From Aureococcus anophagefferens (Eukaryota > Sar > Pelagophyceae > Pelagomonadales > Pelagomonadaceae): a stretch of 64,000 nucleotides of DNA. Position 1 is the first letter of the stretch, and each line of letters opens with the position of its first letter. Positions 26,216 through 36,127 of this stretch are shown one piece after another. Under the pieces are notes generated by a model. It was not told where the DNA came from, did not search any database, and saw nothing but the letters and a program-made list of their open reading frames with translations. The stretch spans positions 1,747,335 through 1,811,334 of the forward strand of contig NW_008705562.1 of the NCBI RefSeq assembly GCF_000186865.1. The letters run 5' to 3'. The position numbers and the translations under genes are program-made.

Positions 26216-29200
26216 TCAATCGTCGAGGTCGAGCACGTCGAAGCGGCCGCTCTTGCGGCGTTCGGCGACCTCCTTGGCGATGTTGCCGCGAAGCTGCTTC
26301 CGCGGCGTGCGCGACTGCTTCTTCTTCTTCGTCTTGGACGACGACTGCGGCACGCTCTTGGCCGGGATCCAGTCGTCGTCTTCCTCGCCCGCGGGCGGCG
26401 CGGTCGCCGCGGCCGTGACGTCCTCGAACCACACGCGCGTCGCCTCGCAAAATGGGAGGACGTCCGGCAGCTGGACCGTAATGATCTGGCCGGCATCGCG
26501 CCAGTTCAAGCTCTGCAATAAATTCTCGATGCGCTTGGCCTCAGCGCAGAATCGCTCCGCGTCACCAAGTTTCACCATCTTCTCGTCGGCCTGGCCCTGA
26601 CCCGCGGGCTTATGCGCGGCGAGGCGCTCGCGAGAAGCGCCGACCTCCGCAAAGGCCTTCGCTCCATCGCGGACCTTCTGTTCAAATCCAATAAAATCGA
26701 GCCCGGTCGTCCTGTGCTCGATGCTCTTAAAGTGGACGGCCGCGTCGTCAGCGTTTTCGAAGGAAACCCCACACATGCGGCATTCGAGGCAGCCAAAGCG
26801 AAAGCGGCCGCCCTCCTTGACGCTCGCCGCCAATTTTCCCCAGTGCGCTTGAACCAAAGCAATTTCCTGGGCGACGCGCTCCTCCCAGGACGCCGCGTCG
26901 GAACGCCGCTTTGCGGCGTTCGCCGCGAGACGTCGCTGGACCAGCCATCTCCGACACTGCGTTTCGAGGGCAACGGCGGCGCGCGCTTCCTCGGCATATA
27001 AGCTGTCGTCGTTGGGATCGTCCGCGAAGGCCTCATCGTCATCGTCGAACGCCTCTCCGAGATCCTGCTCCGCGGAGCGAATCACCTCCTGCGAGGTTAC
27101 GATCTTCGGCACGGCAAACCCAGCAGCACTGAACGCAGCGAGTTCGCCGCTCGGCAGGAGCTGGACCACGGCGGCTGCATCGCCGCCTTGAAGCAGTCTG
27201 ACGATTTCTCGCGGCGATGACGGCAGCGGTCGATTGAAGATTCCGTGCGAGAGATCATTCGCCATGCTGAGAGCGATGCCCGCGACGTCGCCGCCCCATG
27301 TTACAACTTGGTGAAGCACGTCGCAGTTCGCCGCGACGACTAGCAGAGCATTCACCAAAAAGACGCGTTCCAAGGGCGGCCTGTTTGGATCCGCAACCCA
27401 CCGCACATACGTGAGTGATGCGCTGAGCTGCCGCAGGAGCTTGATGACCATCGTAGACTCGGGCTTCGCCTTGGCGGCCTTTTGGAGCTGCGTGAGAGCC
27501 CAGAGCGGCTCGGCTACCAATGGATATCGCAAGTAGGCATCGACGAAGCTCAAAGGAAGCGCGACCTTTGGCTTATTAGCAAAGCTAAAAAAACTTGAAG
27601 TTTGGCCAGTTGAGAGGATCGAGAGTGTGACCGTAATTTGCCAGCCGAGGACCCAGGCGAACGCAGGCGTAGAGGCCGGCATCGATGTGTCTCGCGCGTT
27701 CTTGAGGAACAGGTTCAAGCGGTACGCGACGGACGCAAAGCGCTTGACGACGACCTCGCGTTCAACGGGCGCGTGAAGGTCACGCAGCGCGCGGCCGAGC
27801 GGCTCGGCGATGTGACCAAAATCTCCACTGGGGAATCGATACAAGGTCGGAGGATGCGGCTCGCCGTCCTGGGGCACATTGCCGTCCTGGGGCTCACAAT
27901 TCCGCACGTGCTGGTCGAGGGCGCGGCGAAACTCGCGATAGGCAGTCGACGGTCCGTCAAACTTGTTGTCGCGGCCGCGGCGTCGGCCAGATTGCAGCAA
28001 AAGGATCTCAAAATACGCGACGTAGTCGTCGAGGCTCAGCGGCTCCCCGGTCACCACGCGCACGCGGCAGTTCTCAAGGGCCGGCTCGAGAGCGCGCTGA
28101 AAATAGAATTTCGCCTTTTCTCTGAGAGCACGCCGCGCGGCGGCGACAAGGGCAGCGAATTGCACAGTTGGAAGCTTCGTGTTCGCGCCAAGGCATAGCC
28201 GTGACCGCGCCCACTCAGCCGCATTCGAAGCGACGCTCGCGGCTTTTCTCGCGACCTCGACGACGCGGTAGCGCTCGTCGGTCGAGAGATACGCGCTGCA
28301 CTCGTCGACCACGAGACGGGCGTCGACGACGGCCGAGGCGAGCTCGTAGCTTTCCATGATCGCAACGACGGGCGTCGACGCGTCGATTCGGATGTCGATC
28401 GCGGCGCTCGCGAGCAGCGTCGCGATGGACGCGATGTCTTTCGCGCATCGGCAAACGACGGCGCCGCGGGGCGCGCGCCGGCGCGCGGCATTCGTCGGCG
28501 ACGCCGTCGACGAGAGGCCCAGGACGAGGCGGCTGGCGCGGCTCTCGCCAGCTCGCTCGAAGGCGTGCTCGACGACGTCGCCGGCCCCGGCGGGCAGGGA
28601 AAAGCCGAATACGGCGAGCTCCGAGGCGCCGACGTGGAGGACACCGCCCCGATCTCGCTTCGGCGTGGAGCTTATGGCCCGGAGGAGGTCCGCGACCGAC
28701 AGGCCGTGGTCGCCGCAGGAGCGGTAGACGAGTAGCCCGCACAGGAGGCGGAGAAGGGCCGCGGCGGGCCGCGGCGACCGGCGGTACGCGACCGACGCGG
28801 CGGCGACGAGTCTCTCATCCCCGCGCAGGCGGCCCCAGAGCAGCTTCGCGTCGCCGAGCAGGCTCCGGTCGCCCAAGGCCTCCGCGCGGGCCACGACGCG
28901 TTCGAGCGTGGCGTCCAGCTTCGCGATCTCTGGGGACGGCGCGGGGCCCCAGGCATCCCAGAGCACGCTCTCCGCGTGGCGGCACTCCATCTCGAGGACC
29001 GTCGATTCGTCGGCGTCGGCCGCGGCGAGCGCGTCGGCCGCGCGACCGTAGTTTCCGCGCCCGGCGAAGATGTCCGCCGCACGAGCGAAGTCGCCCGCCG
29101 CGGCGAGCTCGCCGTAGAGCTCGTCGTCAAAGCCCGGCTGGCTCTCGAGGAAGCGGAGGCGGTCCGCGGCCGGAAGCCGCGCGAGGACCGCGGCGCAGCC

Positions 29201-32200
29201 CCCCCTGTCGCCGCGCCGCGCGCACTGGCGGGCCGCGAGGTGCACGAGCTCCTGGAGCTCCGCGCGCGCGGCCGCGCCGGCATCGGTGGCCCCGGCCCGC
29301 TCGCGCACGCCGACGGCGCCGAGGTAGTCGCCGGCGCGGCGGTAGAGCCGGACCGCGGCCGCGGCGTCGCCCGCGCGCTCGAGGCACCGCGCCGCCGCCG
29401 AGTCGTCGCGCGCGCGCTTGAAGGATTTCGCCGCGAGGCGGAACGAGTCCGCGGCGCCGCGGGAGTCCGCGTCGCCCGCGGCGCCGAGGCCCTCGAAGAC
29501 GGCGGCCGCCTCGCGGTAGTGGCGGGCCCCGTGGAGCGCGAGCGCGGCCCGGGCGTAGCGGCGCACGCCGAGGCACTCGCGCGCGGCGGCGTCGAAGGCG
29601 CGGCGCGCGTCGGCGCGCGCCGCGCCCGCGGCCGGGCGGCGCTTGCCGTCGGCGGCGTTCGCGCGCGCGGCGTCCTCCTTCTCGAGCGCCGCGAAGAAGC
29701 TCGCGTCCGCGTGCGCCGTCGCGGCGCCGGCCGCGTCGCCGCCGAGCTCGAGGGACTGCGCGGCGACGGCGAGGAGGCCGCGCTTCGTCGCGAGGTCGTC
29801 CTCGATCTCGTCGGCCTTCCGCAGGAAGTCGCGGCCCCGCGCGCGCCACTCGGCGGGCGTCGTCGCCTTGGCGAAGAGGCCCGCGTCGCCCGCGTCCTGG
29901 CTGACGTCGCCGACGGCGGCGACGAGGTCGAGGCTCCGGAAGAGGTGGAACATGGACTCGCGGCGGGCCTCGTCCGCGTCGAAGATCCACACGTTGACGC
30001 GCGACCGCGTGATGGCCGTGTAGAGGCTCTTGAGCTCGGACTCGAGGATCTTGTGCGCGTCGACGTCGAACTCGAGGTCGCGGCGGCCGGCCATGGCCTC
30101 GTAGGAGACGGCCGCGGCGCCCGCGCCCCCGCCCGCGCCCGGCGCGACGGCGTCGCGCGCGTACGCGTTGACGACGCGCCACTCCTTCTCCGCGGCGCTG
30201 TCCTTGAAGAAGTTATAGAGCAGCACGTCGTCGAACTCTAAACCCTTGGCCTCCGTGACCGTGAGGACGAGCGCGAGCTTGAGCTCGGGCGGCAGCGTGC
30301 GCCGCGCGTCCTCGTCGCGGACGAGGACGACCTGGTGCGCGCCGAACTCGATGGCCGCCGTGGAGCGGATGTTGCCGAGGAGGAGGAGCAGGAGCGACTC
30401 CGTGTCCGTCGTCTCGAGGAGCACGGGCCGCGGGCCGTCGAGGACGCCCGCGTCCGGCGGCAGGCGGTCGATCGTGTTCGGGAAGAGCGCGTAGACGACG
30501 TCGACGACGGCCGCGGCGAGGCGCAGGCAGCCCTGGTGCGAGCGGTAGTTGTTCAGCAGCTTCCGCGGCGCGGGCGGCGCCGCGTGGCCGAGCGTCGCCC
30601 AGATCGTCCGCAGGTCCGCGAAGCGGAAGCCGACGCCGCGCGCGATCGTCTGCGCCGAGTCGCCCGCGAGGAAGAGCGCGTCGGGCGACGCGCAGAGCCG
30701 GACGAGGAGCGCGATCTCGGCCTGGGTGAAGTCCTGGATCTCGTCGCCGTAGAGCCGGTCGACGGCGACGCCGCCGCGGCCGTGCGCGTCCAGCCGCGCC
30801 CAGAGGTGGAAGACGAAGTCGCCCGCGTCCCAGAGCCCCCGCTCCCGCGCGAGCCGCGCGTAGCGCTCGAAGAGGCCGTAGACCTCGCGGCGCTGCGGCT
30901 CCGACATGGACGACCGCTTCCGGCCAAAGTCGAGGTACGCGGCCAAATCGAGCGCGCCGCCGGCGAGGCAGGCCTCGAGCGAGCCCTTGATGAAGGACTT
31001 GATCTCCGTCCACACCAGCGACGCGTGGAGCGCCGACCGGCCGCCGACGTTCATCTTCGGCCACAGGACCCTCGCGTACTCGCCGTAGGTGACCTCGCGG
31101 CCGCGGGGCCGCGCGTCGCCGCCGGCCGCCGCCGCGCCGGCCGCCGCCGCGAGCGGCGACGGCCGCGCGGCCGCGGCGGCGCCGTCGTTGTCGTCGTCGT
31201 CCGACAGGTCGAAGTAGGCCGTCAGCGACCGCAGCGAGCCGCTCTCGGCCTCGCGGGCCGACGCGCGGCGGTCGAGGAACTTGTCGCCGGGCAGCGCCTC
31301 GTCGAGGAGCCGGAGGAGCTCGAGGTCCGTGAGGAAGAGCGGGTGCCGCGCGTCGGGGACGGCGTCGAGGCGCGCGAGGCCCGCCGCGCCGGACTCGCCC
31401 CCCGGCGGCGCCGTGCCGAGCGCCTCGGCCTTGTGCGCGGCGATCGTCGAGAAGACGCGCTCGACCTCGGACCGGAGCACGCTCGACTTGGTCACGAAGA
31501 CCTGGCGCAGGTGGCGGTAGCCCCCCGCCGCCGCCGGCAGCCACGCGCCGCCGGACGCGGCGCGGGCCCAGTAGTCGGAGAAATCCTGGAACATCTTGAA
31601 GACGCAGCACGTCGTCTTGCCCGTGCCCGAGCGGCCGATGAGCAGCGTGCTCCGGCGCGCGTCGCCGTTGACGATGATCTCGTGCTCCTGGTCCGTGACC
31701 TTGAACGGCACGTCGACCGCGCCGCCCGCCGCGAGCGCGCGCGCCATCGTGCCCGTGACGTTGTAGAACTTGAGCAGCGTGTACTGCGTCGCGACGGGGC
31801 TCGCCGGCGGGTAGTGGCTCGCGCTCGGCGCGTCGTCGCGCGCGGCGGAGACCTCGACGTCCGCGGGCTGGAAGGTGCGCGGCGCGCGGATGCCCGCGGC
31901 CTCGGCCGCCGGGCCCGCGTCCGCGGCGAGGCCGCGGAGGCCCCGCTTCAGGCGGCAGGTGCGGCCGCGCCGGTGCGCCTCGCAGACGCGGAGCATCTCG
32001 CGCGAGATGTGGTCGTGCTCCGGCACGATGGCCCAGACGCGGATCGTCTGCGCGTAGATGGCGCCCGCCGTCGACCGCCGCTCCGAGAAGGCGATCGCGA
32101 GCTCCCAGAGGAGCCGCGCGCCCTTGGTCAGCTTGGCCTCGTAGAGGAGCACGCCGCCCTCGACGCCCTGGAGCTGCTTCCGGTTGCGGTCGTTCCACTC

Positions 32201-35200
32201 GCCGTCCGCGAGCTGCTTCAGGCGGCGGACGACGGCCGCGACGAGGCCGCGGCGCCGGGCCCGGTGCTTCTTGAGCCACTTCATGGCCGACTCGGTGATC
32301 TCGACGTCCCAGAGCGACGCCTCGAAGTCGAAGGCCGCGGCCGCGTCGTCCTCGCCGCCGTCGTCGGCGGCGTCGTCGGCGCGCGGCTCGGCGCCGTCCG
32401 AGTCCGACGCGGCCGCGGCCTCCTCGGCCTCGACCTCCGGCGCGCCGCCGTCGTCGTCGCCGTCGTCGTCGTCCGCCGGGCCCTCGTCGCCGGCGGCGGC
32501 GGCGCGCGCCGCGTCGTCCGGGGGCGCGCCGTTCTCCTCGAGGTCGCGCACGGCGCCGGCGACGAGGCTCAGGAGCACGTCGCGCGGCGACGGCGCCGCG
32601 GCCGCCGGCGCCGCCGGCGCCGCGGGGGCGGAGGGCGCCGCCGCGGCCTCGGCGGGCGCGTCGTCGGCGGGCGCGTCCGGGCCCTCCGCGGCCGCGGCCG
32701 CGAGCTTCTGCTTCTTGCGCTCCTTCTCGCGGCGCCGCTTCTCGCTCTTGTCCTTGGCCTTGTAGGCCTCGTGCGACGCCGCGAGGCGCGGCCGGAGCTT
32801 CGGCGGGCAGAGGTCGAGCGCGGACCGGCCGCCGCCGCCCTGGCGGCCGCAGTTCAGCGGGACGCCCGCGCCGAGGAGCACGTCGCAGGCGTCGGCCTGC
32901 TGCTGCGGGGACCGCTTCGCCGCAAGCGCGGCGTGGAGCGGACCGTCGCCGTCGTCGCCGTGCGCGTTCACGTCGACGGCGGCCGCGGCGACGAGCGCCG
33001 CGAGGACGCGGAGCTTGTCGAGGCGGACGGCCGCCGTCGCGGGCGCCGTCGGGCTCGCGGAGACGGCGCAGCCGTCGTCGTCGAGCGCGAAGGCCGCCGC
33101 CGCGTCGCCGCCCGCGAGGCCCCGGAGCGCGGCCGCGAGCTCCGGCGACGCGTAGCGCGCGTCGTCGCCGCGCGCGGCCGCGAACGCGACGGCGACCTCG
33201 GGGCCGGGCGCCGCGTCGGGGACCGCCGCCACGATGGCGGCGAGCGGCGCCGCCGGCAGGCCCGCGGCCGCGAACTCGGCGACGAGGTCCCAGTAGCCGC
33301 GCGCGACGAGCTCGACGACGACCGCGGCGTCGACGGCGCGGCCGTCGCGCGAGTAGGCCGCGAGCGCCCGCTCGGCGACGGCCGCGCCGGCGCTCAGGAA
33401 CGGCGCGATCGGCCCGGCCGTCGCGGCCGGCCCGCGCTCCAGGAGCGCGAGGAGGCCGTCCGCGAAGCCGGCGAGGCCGGCGCGGTCGACGGCGAGGCCG
33501 ACGCCCGCACCCAAGAAGCGCTCGCGCGACGCCGCGTCGAGGTGCGCGGCGCCCGCGCCGAAGAGCCAGGCGAGGTACGCCGCGTCCCTCCGGACGACGG
33601 CCAGCTCCGCCTCTCGGTCGGGGTCGACGGGGGTCCCGAAGTCTCCGCGGCGGAAGACCGCGTCCGCCGCGGACGCGTAGCCGTGCGTGAAGAGGGCGTG
33701 GAGGAGCGACTTTCCGGATCGATTGGGCTTGGGAGGCCCGTGACCGTAGTCCCTCGCGGTCGCGGTCGCGATCAGCCACGAGACGGTCTTCGCCGCGCCG
33801 CGGTAGCCCGCCTCGGCCGCGATGTAGTTGTGGACGACCGCCTTGAACTGCTCCGTTTCGATGGAGAGCAACGCGCCTTGGCGCTTGTGCTTGCACAGCG
33901 CGTTGACGAGGAAGACCATCCGAGAGACGTTCGCGGAGTCGAGTAGTCGAAACACGCACGCGCCAAGAAAGACGTCGCCGGAGCAGGACTCGTCGGCCAG
34001 GAACCGGTTGCGCACCTCCGCTGTCATGTCCTCGAAGGATGGGACTGGCTCATCGAAGTCGCTCCCAAGACCGTAGACCCGCTCCGCGAGCCTCATTAGG
34101 TCGTTCGCGTTCGCTACGTCGCTCGCGCTCGCCGACGCCCACGCCTCTACCGACCGCTCCGTCTTGCCCGCAGGTACCAGAGCCTCCAGTCGCTTCTTGT
34201 CGTCCATGGAGATGCCCTGGAGCGTCCGGAGCCGCGACATTCCCACTTTAACGAAGATATAGTTGGTTCCGGCGTGGTCACCGCAATCGATTTGGTCGCC
34301 GTCTTCCATGTCGATGTCCTGCGGCGTCTGGTCGTTGCGGACGCGCATACCATCGAAGAAAAAATGTAAACTCGTCACGTTGATGCCCTTGCGCTGGGCG
34401 TAAGCATTGAAGACCTTGACGAGCTGCGTCGTCGGCTTGATTTTGAAGTAGACCTCCTCGCCGGTCTGGTCGCGGACTCGAATGTTCAACGAGCTATCTG
34501 GGCTTGGCTTCATCTTGGCGCGCTTGGGCGCGGAAGGATTTTTTGGTTTGATGATGTGCATTTCCACCGTCAAAGCGACTTCGGCGCCGCGGTTCGTTGG
34601 CGCTTTCGCTGGTGGCTGCACGGCGTAAATTCGACCATAATAAACTGTGCCGAGCAACGTGCAGCCTTGCGCCTGGCCGTGAGAGAACTCGCCGCCCGCC
34701 ATTTCCACGCCGACGAGGCAGCCCGGGCCGCACACGAACGTCGTGTGGACCAAGGGGCGGATCAAGAGCTCCAGCCAGCCCTCCAACATCAAAAGCCTCT
34801 GCCCAGCGGGTCCGTAGTACCCCGGCCAGGATTCGCTGTCGGAGACGCGGCGCAGCTCGCAATTCTTGGCGTTCGCCTCGAGCAGATGCGCCGGGGGAAG
34901 GGCATCAAGGACGCGCCATCCCCATCCCGGGCCGGAGGTCGCACAGACGCGCGAGAGCCGAAAGGGGCCCGCGTCGCGCTTTAGATGGCGATTCCCCATC
35001 ATCTCTCCCACGTCGAGCCACGCGGCGAGCGACACTCCGTCGTCGCCCTCGAAGCGGAACGCGCCGATCTCCGCGATCCGACCACGGACGAGCTCAAAAC
35101 CGGCCTTGCCGGCCATGGGCGCAACGACCTGCATCCCAGCGCCGAAGGGCTGCGTGACAAATTCCACGGCGCCGTCGATCGCGAGCATCTTGTAGGCCAG

Positions 35201-35659
35201 GGCCGCGTCCGCCTTGGCCTTGGCGTCCAGGGCCCGGGCCTTGGCAGCCGCCTTGGACTCGGCCTCGGCCTTGACGCGCTGCGCCTCCGCCTTGGCCCGC
35301 GACTCGAGGGCGCCGCGACTCGAGGGCGCGGGCGCGGGCGGCGGCTTCGAGGCGGCGCGCCCCCCCGCGACGGACTTGCCGCCCTTGCCGCCGCGGCTGC
35401 GGCCGCCGGATGCGCCGCCGCGGCCGCCGGATCCGCCGCCGCGCCCGCCCTTGCCGCCCGCGCCGCGCCCGCCCTTGCCGCCCGCACCTCGCCCGCCCTT
35501 GCCGCCTTTTTCGCCCTTGGCGCCCTTGCCGCGGGGTGGACAGCGTTTCTCCTCAGCTTTCTTCCCGCCATCTCGGCGCGCCCCGTCCAACATCTTGGCG
35601 CCTGGAGCGCGTTTCTCCTCAGCTTTCTTCCCGCCATGGCGGCGCGCCCCGTCCACCAT
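26216..35659 (-). CDS. TRANK1-like giant protein: RGG, SUMO-like, ankyrin, RelE-like, UvrD helicase, C2H2
   Basis: The frame encodes about 3147 residues from the ATG at 35659. Residues 1-120 hold a duplicated KMVDGARRHGGKKAEEKR unit and a KGGRG/RGG-rich box. A SUMO-like domain lies at about 386-470 (VYFKIKPTTQLVKVFNAYAQ, then DQTPQDIDMEDGDQIDC) without a terminal Gly-Gly. Ankyrin-like repeats lie at about 820-960. A RelE-fold segment (AMKWLKKHRARRRG ... GGVLLYEAKLTKG) is near 1120-1180. Superfamily 1 helicase motifs follow: GRSGTGKTTCC (1338), DEIQDFTQAE (1638), GDSAQTI, LNNYRSHQG (1703), TEAKGLEFDDV (1805) and YTAITRSRVNVW (1882). TPR-like helices and a C2H2 finger (CRMCGVSFENADDAAVHFKS, about 2960) follow. 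The role is unknown; RNA or nucleic-acid remodelling is inferred. Confidence 0.8.
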   Translation of the reverse strand: MVDGARRHGGKKAEEKRAPGAKMLDGARRDGGKKAEEKRCPPRGKGAKGEKGGKGGRGAGGKGGRGAGGKGGRGGGSGGRGGASGGRSRGGKGGKSVAGGRAASKPPPAPAPSSRGALESRAKAEAQRVKAEAESKAAAKARALDAKAKADAALAYKMLAIDGAVEFVTQPFGAGMQVVAPMAGKAGFELVRGRIAEIGAFRFEGDDGVSLAAWLDVGEMMGNRHLKRDAGPFRLSRVCATSGPGWGWRVLDALPPAHLLEANAKNCELRRVSDSESWPGYYGPAGQRLLMLEGWLELLIRPLVHTTFVCGPGCLVGVEMAGGEFSHGQAQGCTLLGTVYYGRIYAVQPPAKAPTNRGAEVALTVEMHIIKPKNPSAPKRAKMKPSPDSSLNIRVRDQTGEEVYFKIKPTTQLVKVFNAYAQRKGINVTSLHFFFDGMRVRNDQTPQDIDMEDGDQIDCGDHAGTNYIFVKVGMSRLRTLQGISMDDKKRLEALVPAGKTERSVEAWASASASDVANANDLMRLAERVYGLGSDFDEPVPSFEDMTAEVRNRFLADESCSGDVFLGACVFRLLDSANVSRMVFLVNALCKHKRQGALLSIETEQFKAVVHNYIAAEAGYRGAAKTVSWLIATATARDYGHGPPKPNRSGKSLLHALFTHGYASAADAVFRRGDFGTPVDPDREAELAVVRRDAAYLAWLFGAGAAHLDAASRERFLGAGVGLAVDRAGLAGFADGLLALLERGPAATAGPIAPFLSAGAAVAERALAAYSRDGRAVDAAVVVELVARGYWDLVAEFAAAGLPAAPLAAIVAAVPDAAPGPEVAVAFAAARGDDARYASPELAAALRGLAGGDAAAAFALDDDGCAVSASPTAPATAAVRLDKLRVLAALVAAAAVDVNAHGDDGDGPLHAALAAKRSPQQQADACDVLLGAGVPLNCGRQGGGGRSALDLCPPKLRPRLAASHEAYKAKDKSEKRRREKERKKQKLAAAAAEGPDAPADDAPAEAAAAPSAPAAPAAPAAAAPSPRDVLLSLVAGAVRDLEENGAPPDDAARAAAAGDEGPADDDDGDDDGGAPEVEAEEAAAASDSDGAEPRADDAADDGGEDDAAAAFDFEASLWDVEITESAMKWLKKHRARRRGLVAAVVRRLKQLADGEWNDRNRKQLQGVEGGVLLYEAKLTKGARLLWELAIAFSERRSTAGAIYAQTIRVWAIVPEHDHISREMLRVCEAHRRGRTCRLKRGLRGLAADAGPAAEAAGIRAPRTFQPADVEVSAARDDAPSASHYPPASPVATQYTLLKFYNVTGTMARALAAGGAVDVPFKVTDQEHEIIVNGDARRSTLLIGRSGTGKTTCCVFKMFQDFSDYWARAASGGAWLPAAAGGYRHLRQVFVTKSSVLRSEVERVFSTIAAHKAEALGTAPPGGESGAAGLARLDAVPDARHPLFLTDLELLRLLDEALPGDKFLDRRASAREAESGSLRSLTAYFDLSDDDDNDGAAAAARPSPLAAAAGAAAAGGDARPRGREVTYGEYARVLWPKMNVGGRSALHASLVWTEIKSFIKGSLEACLAGGALDLAAYLDFGRKRSSMSEPQRREVYGLFERYARLARERGLWDAGDFVFHLWARLDAHGRGGVAVDRLYGDEIQDFTQAEIALLVRLCASPDALFLAGDSAQTIARGVGFRFADLRTIWATLGHAAPPAPRKLLNNYRSHQGCLRLAAAVVDVVYALFPNTIDRLPPDAGVLDGPRPVLLETTDTESLLLLLLGNIRSTAAIEFGAHQVVLVRDEDARRTLPPELKLALVLTVTEAKGLEFDDVLLYNFFKDSAAEKEWRVVNAYARDAVAPGAGGGAGAAAVSYEAMAGRRDLEFDVDAHKILESELKSLYTAITRSRVNVWIFDADEARRESMFHLFRSLDLVAAVGDVSQDAGDAGLFAKATTPAEWRARGRDFLRKADEIEDDLATKRGLLAVAAQSLELGGDAAGAATAHADASFFAALEKEDAARANAADGKRRPAAGAARADARRAFDAAARECLGVRRYARAALALHGARHYREAAAVFEGLGAAGDADSRGAADSFRLAAKSFKRARDDSAAARCLERAGDAAAAVRLYRRAGDYLGAVGVRERAGATDAGAAARAELQELVHLAARQCARRGDRGGCAAVLARLPAADRLRFLESQPGFDDELYGELAAAGDFARAADIFAGRGNYGRAADALAAADADESTVLEMECRHAESVLWDAWGPAPSPEIAKLDATLERVVARAEALGDRSLLGDAKLLWGRLRGDERLVAAASVAYRRSPRPAAALLRLLCGLLVYRSCGDHGLSVADLLRAISSTPKRDRGGVLHVGASELAVFGFSLPAGAGDVVEHAFERAGESRASRLVLGLSSTASPTNAARRRAPRGAVVCRCAKDIASIATLLASAAIDIRIDASTPVVAIMESYELASAVVDARLVVDECSAYLSTDERYRVVEVARKAASVASNAAEWARSRLCLGANTKLPTVQFAALVAAARRALREKAKFYFQRALEPALENCRVRVVTGEPLSLDDYVAYFEILLLQSGRRRGRDNKFDGPSTAYREFRRALDQHVRNCEPQDGNVPQDGEPHPPTLYRFPSGDFGHIAEPLGRALRDLHAPVEREVVVKRFASVAYRLNLFLKNARDTSMPASTPAFAWVLGWQITVTLSILSTGQTSSFFSFANKPKVALPLSFVDAYLRYPLVAEPLWALTQLQKAAKAKPESTMVIKLLRQLSASLTYVRWVADPNRPPLERVFLVNALLVVAANCDVLHQVVTWGGDVAGIALSMANDLSHGIFNRPLPSSPREIVRLLQGGDAAAVVQLLPSGELAAFSAAGFAVPKIVTSQEVIRSAEQDLGEAFDDDDEAFADDPNDDSLYAEEARAAVALETQCRRWLVQRRLAANAAKRRSDAASWEERVAQEIALVQAHWGKLAASVKEGGRFRFGCLECRMCGVSFENADDAAVHFKSIEHRTTGLDFIGFEQKVRDGAKAFAEVGASRERLAAHKPAGQGQADEKMVKLGDAERFCAEAKRIENLLQSLNWRDAGQIITVQLPDVLPFCEATRVWFEDVTAAATAPPAGEEDDDWIPAKSVPQSSSKTKKKKQSRTPRKQLRGNIAKEVAERRKSGRFDVLDLDD

Positions 35660-35668
35660 CTTGGCGCG
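35544..35668. repeat. 66-bp tandem duplication at the start of the TRANK1-like gene
   Basis: Two copies of about 59 bases, offset by 66, start at 35544 and 35610 and differ at only a few positions. They encode the duplicated KM(V/L)DGARR(H/D)GGKKAEEKR segment that includes the chosen start codon, so either ATG could be used. Confidence 0.85.
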
Positions 35669-36127
35669 CTCGGCCCGCCGGCGCCGCGTGCGCGACGCAG
35701 CAAGGGGGCCTTGGCGCACGACGCAGCGTGCGGAGCGAGACGATTCTGGGCTGATCGATGCGGCTCCTTCGCCCCTCTGGGCTGTGGCAAATGCGGGTGG
35801 AGCCACCGGTGCCCGACGCGAGCCTTGCGTACCTCGAGTGCGTAACGCCCTACGTGACTATCTACCCGTCGCACACCGCCATGCTGAATGCGATAATTGT
35901 AAGTGCGGGTTACCCGTTTCGCGCTGGGAGGAGGGCTTGCAGGAGTGAGCCCCCCGTGACGGCGGCCGCTATCGTTGGATACAGCGGTCAATCTTGAATG
36001 GCGAGTCGCGCAAAACTGAGTCTCGGCCGGCCGCCGCCCGCTGCGCCTTTCGACGCGTGCCTTCGCACCAGCCGCGCGACTTCGCGCCTTCGCACCCGGC
36101 GCCTTCGCACGCGCCCCGCACGCCGCG
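35660..36127. other. divergent intergenic region
   Basis: This 468-base gap lies between the divergent TRANK1-like and 36128 genes. The TRANK1-like frame stays open upstream to 35806 but only with a GTG. The segment 35820-36000 is lower in GC than the flanks, as expected of a promoter. No RNA gene is seen. Confidence 0.5.

Noticed and set aside
30335..33946. A 1203-codon plus frame and a 1248-codon minus frame within the TRANK1-like gene
   Set aside because: Both are shadows of the minus-strand frame that carries all the helicase motifs.
35660..35806. Upstream start (GTG) for the TRANK1-like gene
   Set aside because: GTG initiation is not expected for a nuclear gene; the ATG at 35659 is in frame.
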